Assembly: GCF_008831285.2 (NCBI RefSeq)
Contig: NC_045142.1
Location: forward strand, 16,681,354-16,745,353
Reading direction: 5' to 3'
Source: Nymphaea colorata
Taxonomy: Eukaryota > Streptophyta > Magnoliopsida > Nymphaeales > Nymphaeaceae
DNA length: 64,000 nt
Shown here: one piece after another, positions 33,790-45,661 of the stretch
Numbering within the stretch: position 1 is the first letter of the stretch
Layout of the letters: every line of letters begins with the position of its first letter
The notes under the pieces: model-generated
Databases searched by the model: none
What the model was told of the DNA's origin: nothing
What the model saw: the letters and a program-made list of their open reading frames with translations, nothing else
Made by a program: the position numbers and the translations under genes

Positions 33790-36297
33790 CAACGTGACAC
33801 CCTTGTGCTGGAATTGTCCGTAACATGTGTTTCTAGTTCCATGAAAGTCTAAGTATGCTGAAATTGATGGTATGTGCACATGAAAGTGATTGGAACCAGT
33901 TTGAATTGCTGAGGAACTTGAGGAACTGGGAATGATTCTAGGCTACTCAATAAGAGGTAAACTCTCTTTTAGCTCATCAATAGGTCTAGGTTTAATACAT
34001 TCAGATCTGGACGATGACTTTAGCTAACTTGAATGTTTGAGGCAGCAAAAGAGGGACTACAATGAGAGTATAAAAAATTTCTTTCGTAAAAAATAACATG
34101 TCTAGATATGATGACATGATTAGAGATTAGATTGTAACAAACACAGCCTTTATGACAGCTGCCATACCCAATGAAGACGCAGGTTTGAGCTTTGGGTTCT
34201 AGTTTTGAAGCACGTCTAGGCCCATTCAATGGATGGATGGTACAACCAAAGGTCCTTAGATGAATATATTTGGGAACTTCACGTAAGAGCTTCTCTTACG
34301 GCGTCATTTGCAAGTCTGCAATAGGTAACCTGTTAATAAGATGAACAGCAGTTTTAAAAGCATCAAACCAAATTTCTTATGGCATATTGGCATGGTAAAT
34401 CATGGTGAGCCTCATTTCCACAAGATGCCTATGCTTCCTTTCAAGTATCTCGTTCTACTAGGATGTGTAAGGGCATGTTCTCCATCGACGAATTCCTTGA
34501 TTTTCAAGAAATGTGCTAAATTCTTTGCTCATGAATTCTCCTCCTCCACCTGAATGGAAAATTTTAATTTTTGTTTCAAGTTGACACTCTACTATGCTTA
34601 AAAAGGTTTTAAAACATGGAAGCGTATTACTTTTCTTCGACAAGGGAAGATCCATGAGAAGTGAGAGTAGTCATCAACCATTAAGAAATAATACATGTAC
34701 CCTTCTCGTGAAGCACATGGTGCTGGTGCCCAAATATCAACATGTAACACTTCAAGAGGTTTGGTCGCTTGAAACTCAGCTTTAGGAAAATGAATTTTAT
34801 GCATTTTTCCAAGCACACATGAAGAAGAAAGATCTAATTTATGTCTTTCATCAACAGAATTTAAACCAGCAACTTTCAACTAGCTTAACAACTGAAAGTG
34901 AGCATGTCCTAGATGCCATAACTAAATGTCTGAGTAAGAATTTTGAGAAACCAAAGAAGTATTTGCAGTCTTTTATTGATCATCATCTCCAATAATGGTA
35001 GGATTGCTAGTAGAGTCCTTCCTTTCTCTCATCCACCTATAGAGTCCTCCTTTCTCAAGTGGCCCTGTGTGACGAATCTTGCCCGTCTGCATATTCTTAA
35101 CAACAAACCATTAGAGGAAAATTCAACAGAGGATTGGTTGTCTTTGGTAAATCTTACTACTGACATAAGATTCTTGTGTGCTTTAGGAGCATGCAACACA
35201 TTTTTCAAAACAAAGGATGACGTCTTGCTAGGTAGGTACACGTTCCCTATATTTTTAATTTGCATCTTACTACCATTGCCAACTATAATAGAATTAGAAC
35301 CATGATAGGGAACTTTACGTTGCATATCTTGTTCTGAATTTGTCACATGGTGGGAGGCACCTGTGTCTGGATACTAGACTGAGTCTTGAGTATTGCTGAC
35401 ATTTTCTCGGCTACTAGATGCATTATCAGATTTTCCCATGTTGAATGTCGTGGCCATAAATGCTTTTGGAATATCATAACATTGTCGAGCTGTATGATTT
35501 CTTCAACCAAAATATTGACAAGTTACTCGTTGGCTAGACTGGTTAGTGTTATTATTTTTTCCATAGTTTCCTCTTCCACCATTACGGCCTCTTCCCCTAC
35601 CACCATTATAGTTGCCACGCCCATGGCCTTGGTCAGTAATAAAAGCACTCCCACACCCTTGGTCAGTAATAAAAGCACGCCCACACCCTTGGTCAGTAAT
35701 AAAAGCACGCCCACACCCTTGGTCAGTAATAAAAGCACGCCCATGCCCTTGTTCAGCAATAAAGGCACTGGCAGTGGCTTCAACCTAAGTCATCTGCGAT
35801 GAAGAAAGGATTCCAAGTCGTCGCTCTTGAGTAATTAATATATCACATAATTCAGACCACGAAGGCAGATCTTTGAATGCAGTAACCGTGGTAATAAAAG
35901 ATTCATATTCAGAATTCAGTCCATTCAAGGTATAGAGAACAAGGTCTATATCTGAGACAAAGTGTTGCACTCTGCTAAAAGAATCATGTAAGAAACTAAT
36001 ATGTTGAAGGTATTCAGTCATAGACATTCCTCCCTTTTTTATGTTTTGTAATTCTCTTTTCAACTGAATAATACGAAGATTATTTTGTGAGGCATACTGT
36101 TTTTCAAGGATGCACCAAGGATCTATAGCCATGCCAACACAAACCAGTTGTGACATGCTGGTTTAGTCACAGTGACTTTGATCCAACTTAGTGCAAGATG
36201 GTCTTCACGATACCATAAATCATAACCAGTATTTTCTTGTGTGTGTGCTTCATCAAGAAATTCAGGTGGAGCAGAACATTTTCCATTAACAGATTTG
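33790..36297 (-). pseudogene. Ty1/copia remnant in block Y copy 1 (gag to integrase)
   Basis: Minus-strand order: gag (36156-35785: NIKKGGMSMTEYLQHISFLH), glycine/arginine-rich linker with a 30-bp repeat array, decayed knuckle and protease (QDMQRKVPYHGSNSIIVG, about 35340), GAG-pre-integrase (34880: DERHKLDLSSSCVLGKMHK), integrase (FHSGGGGEFMSKEFSTFLE) and its C-terminal part (ACVFIGYGSCHKG-like, 34229-34020). The gag start and 5' LTR are missing because sequence changes to LINE at 36298. RT and 3' LTR are also missing. Frames are broken many times. Confidence 0.9.
35611..35760 (-). repeat. Five 30-bp tandem units in the copia gag linker
   Basis: Units begin at 35611, 35641, 35671, 35701 and 35731 (pattern aaaagcacgc ccacaccctt, then ggtcagtaat). 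On the minus strand each unit encodes ten residues (GCGRAFITDQ) in frame with gag. The sister element (about 43880-43920) has a single unit. Confidence 0.93.
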
Positions 36298-38757
36298 AAC
36301 AAAAAAGTTTGAACAAAAAAAAGCTCTCCATTCCAAAGAAGTTAACAATTTTAAGAAGAAGGGTTGTGGGACAACATTTTTTAAGGCTATATAAAGTTCT
36401 GTCCTGAAAGAAAGGATGTTGCCACAACATGATCCTGACATGGATATCCAAGGAGCAGAGATTTCCATAACAAAGAGAATGTTCTCCTATAGGAAAAGGA
36501 TCCAAAGAGGAGTTGCCAATTGCCATCAAATGAAGTTTATAGTTGGATTGTTAGAGGCCTTGCTACTCTAACAACGTAGAAAGATTTTGGCAATTGGGTG
36601 ATATCTCATCAACTTGGGATCATTTTCATGTTTCGATATCATGTTGAATGCAAACAACTTCAAATCCTTTTGCAATCACTTCGAGGAGTTTTTTTTTTAA
36701 TCTAATATTGATACGAATCTTAATGGGGCCATAATTGTGTAGAGTTAGAGACATGCTGATTTTAGATTGACTAGTTGCAAATTTAATAAATTTTGGATGG
36801 ATTGTTTGTTTATTCATAAAGCTTTCAATCTCAACTTTGATACAATAGGTGTGTATCTTCACCCTCACTTTAGAATTCGCAAAGACCAATTGGTTATGTT
36901 AAATATCATAATTACCAATAAACAAATGTTAGTATTATAATGAAAGATTTTAATTCAGCTTATAAGGAGTCTGAAAAATGGCCCTGCCCCTGCTAGCCAA
37001 GCTTGTTTAGCATTCAATGGATTCATTCAAGATGTTGGACTAAGAGAGATTGTGGACAGAAACAGAGCATTCACTTGAACCAATCTCTGCACCCCGACAG
37101 CACTGGTTCAAAGCAAATTAGATAGATTTTTGAGCAAGTTGAAAATTGTGGGCAGCTTTTGGTAGAACCAAGAAGTTCTTTAGACCACTCAGCACTTCTC
37201 TTTTACATGTAAATTAAATATCTTTAAAACCGCACGCAAGAGAAGATGAAGATTTAAATAGTTCCTTTATTGAGAGTGTCAACCTAGTTGTAAGGCCATT
37301 ATTACAAGGGCATGGAGAGTGGAGTGTAGAGCATGTGCAATGCTTAAACTTCTGGCAAAACAGAATAGAGTAAGAACATGCCTAAGTAATTGGAGTAAGT
37401 ATAGAACCAAGAAAGTTGATATCAGAATTAACGTACTTCAAAAGGATTTTATTGAAATTTATAAGAGGCAAGATATTGACTCTCATAACTGGTCCACTTC
37501 TGAAAATCATATTAGATGTTTTCTTGCGGATGCTCTTTAAGATGAAGAAATGTACTAGAAAAAGAAAGTAAGGGTATCATGGCTAAAAAAAAGGGATAAT
37601 AACAGCAAATGTTTTCATGCTATGTTCAAGAAAGGTCAGAAAAAAAAAGACTCTTGTACATGAAGACAGATGATGGGGAGTTTTATGAGGAGGATCCAAT
37701 TCTTTCCGCATGTACTTCTCATTTTTAAAGATTTTTTACCCGTGACAACTCAACAAGAATGATTGTGGATCAGCTTGTAGTTGGTCACTGCGTATTTATA
37801 AAAGAAAACTTAACGTTGTTAAGTCCCACTTCAGATGAGGAAGTGGAATAGCTGTTATGGGTGCCAACTCCAATAGCGCACCAGGTCTGAATGGCTTTCT
37901 GAAATCATCCCTTCAAAAAAGTCAGGACACGTTAAGGGCTAATATCACAGTTGCCACTAGAGATTTTGTTTTTTTAGAAAGGAAATCTTGTTAAGAAACT
38001 AGGCAGAGGTGGTTAAGCTAGCTGAGATTGCTAAGAGGGAAGTTTAAAACTCATGCCATGAGGTATTCTATAAACAAGAATGAGGACAATATGTAAAACA
38101 TGCGATAAACATCTTGCTGCAAACCATAATTTTCAGTCATTTTTGGCATTGTAAGAGCAAAGATGAGTGGGGGCTGGAAGTGGTCACTACATGTGTTGCA
38201 AATGTTTATAAAGTGGCTGGTTTACTATGCTTGAATGCCTCCCCAATCAGGAAAACCAGGTTGGTGGTACAAAGGTTTCTCTTCTCAAACATGATCAGAA
38301 TTATGGACTCTGTTCATGTAGAGAGGATTCCTAAAGACTGTCATGTTACTCTAATCACAAACTGTGATGCTCTTAGTTCTCGTGTCAAGGAACTAAGAGA
38401 GTGACTCTGGTTCGTTGGTAGGCTCAACAGTGAGAAGTTATTCCGTGGTTAAAGATCACTTCTCTTTGGAGGCTATCTCCTTTGGAAACTCCTTTGTCGT
38501 TGACAAAGTCAAAAAAACAAAAAACAAAGGAAAAGCCAACATTAATGATACTGAAGGTCACAGATTTAGGTCAGACAAATCCTGAAAAGTGCTGACCCTG
38601 ACCATGGAAAGTTTGCTGAGTGAGCAAGAGAGTGTTGAGGCTTTGTCAGAGGCCAGTTCTTAATTGTGTTTTTTCTGTTGATTTTTTTTTCTTTATATTA
38701 TTTTTCATCATTAATGGAAGGAGAAACCCAGCCCGATTGCATCAGAACAGTTCCTCG
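36298..38757 (+). mobile_element. Second L1-type LINE copy, 5'-truncated with a 1.9-kb internal deletion
   Basis: Matches 20321-22006 and then 23916-24660 of the first copy, including shared stops and shared 3' untranslated DNA (gaaacccagcccgattgcatca). The jump at about 38006 removes the reverse transcriptase. ORF1 is absent. At the left it meets the copia gag at a stretch of ttgaacaaaaaa shared by both. Not capable of transposition. Confidence 0.92.
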
Positions 38758-38919
38758 TCAAGGAAAGTGTAGCATTTCAGGCCCCCATTGAAGGGACAAG
38801 GTATACATCACAGGGTTGGGGTTCCCATGCATTTTTGTGGTCTACATTATTTTTGGGAATACAAACGAAAGTGGTAAGAACAATATTTTTTTGAATATTG
38901 CCGTTTTCATGTAATAAGT
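38758..38919. other. Short non-coding link
   Basis: Separates the LINE end from the start of block Y copy 2. No recognisable content. Confidence 0.4.
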
Positions 38920-39947
38920 ATTTTTTCTACTATTAAAATTTTGATGTTATAAGTGCCATTCCTTTTTTAATTATTATGGTATATTAATAAAATAAAAAAT
39001 AATTAACTTAATGTATGTTTATCACCAAATATATTTTAAGATAGTGCTAAGTTATAAAGAAAAGAAATTTTAGTAGGCCTGGCTTCTGTCCCTTACCTAA
39101 GTGGTATGTTATTTATATATACATACATATGCACATGCACACACATGAGAGAGAGAGTGTGTATTAAATGAAACTAAAAACATCCAAAGAGTAATGGAAG
39201 CCACAGTACAACTCAAAAAAAAAGGATGAAACAAAAGAAAATAGAAGCGGCAGAGAAGAAGAGAGGAACCAATCCGACAGCGAGAAATCCCTTAGGATAG
39301 CTAAAAGCTCCATTCTTAGGGTTTGCAATAAGTGGTGGAAAACAAAATGTGCTTTAGGAAAGAAGACTTAATTGGGAATGATCCAAATCTTCCACCAGAA
39401 AATACAAAACCATGTATGCCAACTTCAAATACAGATGGCACATGGATCTAAAACTTCAGTTTAAAGGAATTAGACATTTTACTCTTCTTGACAAATCTAG
39501 CACAGCTCTATGTTACAGAAATTTCCTAATAGCCATCGGTCAGCAAAACTAACCAAAATATCTTGGTCCGTTTCTTGTGAAGTTACATCATGTTTTGCAT
39601 GTCTCCATTTATTTTGTAGCTCTAAAACAATTAATGACGTCGACTTTTCTCTATATGCCACAGCTTTCTTAAACTCCAAATCTGTCAACCCTAAAAGGTC
39701 GCTGCTCTCCCCTATCAAGCTGTAGCTGGATGTCCCAAGCACGGATTTTCTGTGAGTTCTCAAAAGCAACAACCTAGCAATGTCTTCTAGGTGATTGTCA
39801 CCTCAATCCATCAAAAGATGCATTTTCAACGATCAGTTGCTTGACCACGGTTTTAAATAATGGAATAAAACTTTTACAGCAGTTTTAATTATACAAAATA
39901 ACCATTTGAGAACAAAAATATCTGCCCGGTTTCAATATACACATGCA

Positions 39948-39952
<5 letters not shown>

Positions 39953-39990
<38 letters not shown>
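39953..39990. repeat. (AT)n microsatellite
   Basis: 38-bp AT run in block Y copy 2. The sister site at about 31452-31470 is shorter. Confidence 0.95.
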
Positions 39991-39994
<4 letters not shown>

Positions 39995-40257
39995 CACACC
40001 TTAATTAGGTCGTCATACCACACAACTTAATTAGGTCAATGATGCATCACTCAGATGTTTTGAGGCATTCTTCTAGGTGATGCACAGAGACCTCATGCAG
40101 GTGTGCACCTCTAACAACACTGGTTTAGGCTACTTGTCAAAGAAAGAAAAATCTGACAGAAGAATATTCCATGCATGACTCTTTTTCTGTCCACATCTTC
40201 TGTTAATCTTTCCACCTTAAGAGCTGTTCGAGAACAAAAAAAAACAAATCAGGCCAA

Positions 40258-40260
<3 letters not shown>

Positions 40261-40318
<58 letters not shown>
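40261..40318. repeat. (GA)n microsatellite
   Basis: 58-bp uninterrupted GA run. The sister copy at 31700-31730 is shorter and interrupted, showing post-duplication expansion or contraction. Confidence 0.97.
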
Positions 40319-40324
<6 letters not shown>

Positions 40325-42228
40325 ATCACATTTGCTCATGATGAGAGCAATGAGTGGAGAGCGTTCAGCTGAGTTCGGGTGGACATGGGCCAACAAGAAC
40401 ATATTTGCATTTACTTTAGCCACCAGCATTGTCATGGGATGTCGCTCGTTGATTTCCTCAATCGATGCGCCTTGAGTTTTTGACACTGAAGGTCAACGGT
40501 AAAGCTCTCTCTAAAGAACGTAGGTGACCTTAGACTTAATTTCTTGCTTAGGTGGGCATTTGAGATCATTTTAGTGACGTACATGGAGGGCTATATATCT
40601 ATATGATCCAATATATTGCACCCCTAAGGTGTGATTTGTACAGGTGAAAAGTGATAACTGGGAGGAAAGTACCTCTAACATCACAAAGCACCCATCTAAA
40701 TATGCTTTCTATATCAAAATTTTATCCCTCTATACATATCATTCTTGCAGCCAAAACAATACCAAAAGCCAAATTTTTCATTATAACCCACGACCTTTGA
40801 AAGTTGTTCAAACAAACTGATTGTCGCTAACATCATCTCTAAGAACTGATCGCTTTCCAACCAATACTTCCGGCTCAAACCGAACTGTTGCTTTAATGCC
40901 CACATTTTTCTTTTTCTTTTTCTTTATTATCACAAAAATTCTAATAAGAGTATAGGCTATAATTGGTAGATTCAATAACTGATAAAAATAGTTGAAACTG
41001 TCCACTATATCATAAAGGGGGCAGTCATGGAAAGAAATGAATGGGTTACCAAATATATACCCAGGTAGACGTGGTAACTGAAAATATTAAAAGAAACTAA
41101 AGATGATTGAGGGCAGCTGAGAAGCCTTCCTGAGAAAAATCATTTGGGGGTGTTGCTCGCCATGTATTGGCCTTATTTAACCCCATACCTCAGGTTCCCA
41201 TTTGCTGCAGCCATAGGGGGAAGGGTTCCAGCAGTTAGAAATTAGGAAAAAGTCAAAGCTAACCCTTTTTTCCCTGCATCTCGGGGTGAAGATCAAGATG
41301 AAAGAGGCACTGGTCCACGTGACTGTTATCTGCAGCTTGGAGGATCAAGAAAGCCAAGGAGCTAGGGTGCTGACAGTAAAAAATCAGGGGCTGTACAGTT
41401 AGGGAGACCCTGGTAAGTGTTATAAAGTTTCTTTTATAAATAATCTATATAGGTAGGTATATATATATATATAAAGCAAGGAGAATTCTACTTGGTGGGG
41501 CTGAAATGATACATGTAAATGCATGTTTTACAAGGAAATGGTGCTACACTGCCTTGGAACGCAGCCTTCTTGGCGGACTGAATTGATTGCTGCATAGAGC
41601 AATAAGGTATGGGAATACTCAGCTATGAGTGCAGCATGTAGCCCTTGTACTTTTTTTGCTTGTATATATATATATATATATACACATAGATATATATATA
41701 TATACATGTATATATATATACATATATTTACCTACCTATATATTTACGTGAATCTATGTATTTACGCGCCTAGATATGAATAGATGTGTGAAGTGTTATA
41801 TTCTGGAAATGATACACAACACTCTTAGTCTTAGACATCTCTGATTGCCTAAAAATAAATATATCTATGCATGTATGAGGTGTAATTACCTGTGTGCAGA
41901 AAAATAAATGGGTATTTTTAGGGTAATACATGAGCTGTTTGTGAAAGAATATATATAATGTGGTACTATGTTCATAATATAGCTATATGAATCACACTGT
42001 GACACCCTTGTGCTGGAATTGTCTGTAACATGTGTTTCTAGTTCCATGAAGGTTTAAGTATGCTGAAATTGATGGTATGTGCACATGAAAGTAATTGGAA
42101 CCAGTTTGAACAGTTGTGGAACTTGTTGAACTAGGAATGGTTCTAGGCAACTCAATAAGAGGTAAACTCTCTTTTACCTCATCAATAGGTCTAGACTTAA
42201 TACATTCAGATCTGGACGACGACTTTAG

Positions 42229-43958
42229 CTAACTTGAAATGTTTGAGGCAGTAAAAGAGGGACCACAATGAGAGTATAAAAAATTTCGTTCGTAAAAAAT
42301 AACATGTCTAGATTTGATGACACGATTAGAGATTGGATTGTAACAAACACAACCTTTATGACAGCTGCCATACCCAATGAAGACGCAGGTTTGAGCTTTG
42401 GCTTCTAGTTTTGAAGCACGTTTAGGTCCATTCAATGGATAGACGGTACAACCAAAGGTTCTTAGATGACTGTATTTGGGAACTTCATGCAAGAGCTTCT
42501 CATACGGCATCATTTGCAAGTCTGCAAAAGGCAACCTGTTAATAAGAAGAACAACAGTTTTAAAAGCATGAAACCAAATTTTTTGTGGCATATTGGCATG
42601 AATAATCATGGTGAGTCCCATTTCCACCAGATGCCTATGCTTCCTTTCTACTATCTCGTTCTACTGGGATGTGTAAGGGCATGTTATCCATCCATGAATA
42701 CCTTGATTTTCAAGAAATGTGCTAAATTCTTTGCTCATGAACTATCCTCCTCCATCTGAATGGAAAATTTTCATTTTTGTTTCAAGTTGATGCTCTAGTA
42801 TGCTTAAAAAGGTTTTAAAACATGGAAGCGTATCACTTTTCTTTGACATGGGAAAGATCCATGAGAAGTGAGAGTAGTGGTCAACCACTAAGAAACAATA
42901 CATGTACCATTCTTGTGAAGCACATGGTGCTGGTCCTCAAATATCAACACATAACACTTCAGGAGGTTTGGTTGCATGAAATGAATTTGATGTAATCCAA
43001 GCATTTTTGAAGTTACCCCAAATATCTCCTCCTCCATCTGAATGGAAAATGAATTTTATGCATTTTTCCAAGCACACATGAAGAACAAAAATCTAATTTA
43101 CGTCTTTCATCAACAGAAATTAAACCAGCAACTTTCAACGAGTTTAACAACTGAAAGTGAGCATGTCCTAGATGCAAATGCCATAACTAAATGTCTGAGT
43201 AAGAATTTTGAGAAACCAAAGAAGTATTAGCAGTCTTTTATTGATCGTCATCTCCAATACTAAAAGGATTGCTAGTAGAGTCCTTCCTTTCTCTCGTCCA
43301 TCTATAGAGTCCTCCTTTCTCAAGTAGCCCTGTGTAAAGAATCTCGCCCATCTGCATATTCTTAACAATAAAACCATTAGAGGAAAATTCAATAGAGCAT
43401 TGGTTGTCTTTGGTGAACCTTGCTACTGACATAAGATTCTTGTGTGCTTTAGGTGCATGCAACACATTTTTCAAAACAAAGGATGACGTCTTGCTAGGTA
43501 TGTACAACGTTACCTATATTTTTAATTTGCATCTTACTACCATTGCCAACTATAATAGAATTAAAACCATGATAAGGAAGTTTACCTTGCATATCTTGTA
43601 CTGAATTTGTCACATGGTGGGAGGCACCTGTGTCTGGATACCAGGCTGCGTCTTGAGTATTGCTGACATTTTCTCGGTTACTAGATGCATTATCAGATTT
43701 TCCCATGTTGAGTGTCATGGCCATAAACACTTTTGGAATATCGTAACATTGTCGAGCTGTGTTATTTCTTCTGCCAAAGTACTGACAAGTGATTCCTTGG
43801 TTAGACTTGTTAGTATTATTGTTTTTTCCATAGTTTCCTCTTCCTCCATTACGGCCTCTACCCCTACCACCATTATAGTTGCCACGCCCATGCCCTTGTT
43901 CAGCAATAAGGGCAGTGGGAGTGCCTTCAACCTGAGTCATCTGGGATGAAGAAAGCAT
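42229..43958 (-). pseudogene. copia zinc knuckle, protease and integrase remnant
   Basis: At 43958-43494 the frame has a glycine/arginine-rich run, a knuckle-like CQYFGRRNNTARQC in which the second cysteine and the histidine of CCHC are lost, and protease WYPDTGASHHVTN. At 43507-43238 is GAG-pre-integrase (VLHAPKAHKNLMSVARFT). Integrase pieces at 42930-42630 include VDHYSHFSWIFPM and FHSDGGG followed by a stop. The C-terminal part (42627-42229) has MGLTMIIHANMPQKIWFHAF and CVFIGYGSCHKGCVCYN. Confidence 0.9.
42745..43050. other. Filler-DNA insertion in copia copy 2 (about 42980-43050) and its local template
   Basis: Relative to copy 1 (about 34757-34790), copy 2 has about 70 extra bp. Its last 24 bp (43027-43050) are identical to 42745-42768 in the same element, and a 19-mer (42986-43004, tttgatgtaatccaagcat) is identical to 48927-48945. 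This is the patchwork expected of templated end-joining repair. Confidence 0.7.
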
Positions 43959-43967
43959 TCCAAGTCG

Positions 43968-44603
43968 TCACTCTTGAGTAATTAACATATCATATAATTC
44001 AGACCATGAACGCAGATCTTTGAATGCAGTAACTGTGGTAATAAAAGATTCATATTCAGAATTCAGTCCATTCAAGGTATAGAGAACAAGGTCTGTATCT
44101 GAGACAAAGTGCTGCACTCTGCTAAGATTATCATGTAAGAAACTAATATGTTGAAGGTATTCAGTCATAGACATTCCTCCCTTTTTTATGTTTTGTAATT
44201 CTCTTTTCAGCTGAATAATACGAAGATTATTTTGTGAGGCATACTGTTTTTCAAGGATGCACCAAGCATCTATAGCCGTGCCAACACGAACCAGTTGTGA
44301 CATGACTGGTTGAGTCACAGTGACTTTGATCCAATTTAGTGCAATTTGGTCTTCATGATACCATAAATCATCAGCAGTATTTTCTTGTGTGTGTGCTTCA
44401 TCAAGAAATTCAGGTGGAGCAGAACATATTCCATTAACATACTTGAACAAATTTTGACTTTTCATAACACTTTCAATTTGAGAACTCCAGAGAAGATAAT
44501 TTGATCGATCAAGCTTGACTGAAACCAAACTTAAGAAAGCATTCCATTGTGTACCTGGTGGAGTAGAAGTGCGAGGAGCGTTAAATGAGGACAACGCAGT
44601 CAT
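43968..44603 (-). CDS. copia gag, open over 211 residues
   Basis: Starts at the ATG at 44603. N-terminal block WNAFLSLVSVKLDRSNYLLW and the UBN2-type core (WCILEKQYASQNNLRIIQLK, MSMTEYLQHISFLHDNLSRV, LNGLNSEYESFITTVTAF) are intact. Stops at 43968, one residue frame short of the knuckle/protease frame at 43958, so a small frameshift separates gag from pol. A retroelement capsid gene, not a host gene, and unlikely to support transposition without RT. Confidence 0.8.
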   Translation of the reverse strand: MTALSSFNAPRTSTPPGTQWNAFLSLVSVKLDRSNYLLWSSQIESVMKSQNLFKYVNGICSAPPEFLDEAHTQENTADDLWYHEDQIALNWIKVTVTQPVMSQLVRVGTAIDAWCILEKQYASQNNLRIIQLKRELQNIKKGGMSMTEYLQHISFLHDNLSRVQHFVSDTDLVLYTLNGLNSEYESFITTVTAFKDLRSWSELYDMLITQE

Positions 44604-45317
44604 ATTATACTAGAAATTTCTCCCTTGTTCAATCAACAGCCGACGAGCACAGTCAATACGATTTGTGTCTGATAAACAAAAAAGGCGACTGAGGAGGTGG
44701 ATCGGGCGACTGAAGGGGCAGATAGGCCTCGGTGGTACTCCCTTGTTAGCACGCTCCTTGGTGAACAGGTGAACACAAAAGGAAACAGCGTGCCCCTTGG
44801 CGACGGCTGGAAACAGCGTGACCTTCCCTTGTTGAGAGATAGAAAAAGAAGTCAACAGCGTGCTCCTCGATGAAGGCTGGAAAGAGCGTGGCCTTCCTTA
44901 GACAGAAAAGGAGGCACGTGCCTCGGTGAAGGCAGGAAACAATGCACTCCAAAAGGAAGGCACGTGCCTCAATGAAGGTAGAAAACAACACACTCGGTGC
45001 CACACCCTTGTTCAAACACTAAAAGGAGCACACTCCTCGGTGAAGACAAGAAGCAGCACGCTCCTCGGTGAAGACAGGAAGACAAGAAGCAGCATGCTCC
45101 TCGGTGAAGACAGGAAGCAGCACACTCCTTTGTGGTTTCCCTGGTTATGCCAAAAACTGTGGATGTAGGAAGAGGAACAGGAGACGCACCAGGGGGTGCA
45201 GCAAAAAGAGTGCCTGGAAAACGATGGTGCCGGCATCAAACAATGATCGTGATCTAGACAGGTGAAGCGTGGCTCTAGAAAGATGCAAAATATGGAAGAC
45301 CACGGTGAAAGTAGTTG
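44604..45317 (-). repeat. copia leader with degenerate tandem repeats
   Basis: Between gag and the primer site are repeated units such as gctcctcggtgaagacaggaa with agcagca (45032-45128; units of about 28-36 bp) and related cgtgcctcggtgaaggcagg units further left (44850-44990). Frames crossing it are artefacts of the repeat. Confidence 0.75.
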
Positions 45318-45332
45318 CAGGCTTTGATACCA
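45318..45332 (-). other. copia primer-binding site
   Basis: The minus strand reads TGGTATCAAAGCCTG three bases after the LTR end. It matches the initiator tRNA-Met primer site with one change (A for G). Confidence 0.78.
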
Positions 45333-45335
45333 AGT

Positions 45336-45661
45336 TGAAAGAAAAGATGAACACACAGGTGTAACGAGGTTCGGCTAAAATCAGCCTACATCCACACAAT
45401 GACTCTCTCTTCTATTCTATAACCACACAGAGAGAGTACATATATTTATAGTCACTTTATACAAGTTAGATCCTTGATTTTAGGATCTTGATTTACACGA
45501 CAGATTTGGGCAAAATTATAGAAGAAGATAGGGGAAATGATTTCTTTCTCATTTAGAGAAGATTGGTCAGTTTTGGATAGCTCTTGAGTTTTGGAAACCG
45601 TACCCTGTCCTTTGTAACTGATCTTGATCATATCCGTTCCATAGATCTTATCATTGTTAAC
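45336..45661 (-). repeat. copia 5' LTR (326 bp)
   Basis: On the minus strand it runs TGTTAACAATGATAAG ... CTTTTCTTTCA, with TG/CA ends, a TATA-like ACTATAAATATATG (about 45445) and the GTAACGAGGTTCGGC-type stretch common near copia LTR 3' ends. The right flank (aatctagcacag) belongs to another copia fragment, so this element was inserted there. Confidence 0.8.

Larger units (their letters stand above)
30225..36297 (+). repeat. Block Y, copy 1 (direct duplicate of about 38920-44450)
   Basis: Near-continuous co-linearity over about 6 kb, including non-coding DNA (30225-33790) and a copia remnant (33790-36297). Copy 1 keeps about 390 bp (30655-31050) and about 430 bp (31825-32265) that copy 2 lacks; copy 2 has about 200 extra bp at 39110-39310. 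The duplicated non-coding part (32.9-33.3 kb) contains no recognisable gene. Confidence 0.9.
38920..44450 (+). repeat. Block Y, copy 2
   Basis: Direct duplicate of 30225-36297. It contains the longer, less damaged copy of the copia element. Differences from copy 1 are indels bordered by short matches, AT-run length changes and scattered substitutions. Confidence 0.9.
41990..45661 (-). mobile_element. Ty1/copia element with 5' LTR, leader, gag, protease and integrase
   Basis: From the right on the minus strand: LTR 45661-45336, primer site 45332-45318, tandem-repeat leader, gag from the ATG at 44603, knuckle/protease 43958-43494, GAG-pre-integrase and integrase to 42229, then a linker to about 41990. 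RT, RNase H and the 3' LTR are absent. The same 3' break occurs in copy 1 (33790), so the deletion is older than the duplication. Confidence 0.92.

Noticed and set aside
44746-45399. Several overlapping frames in the copia leader
   Set aside because: They follow tandem repeats on both strands and have no domain; the region is between primer site and gag.
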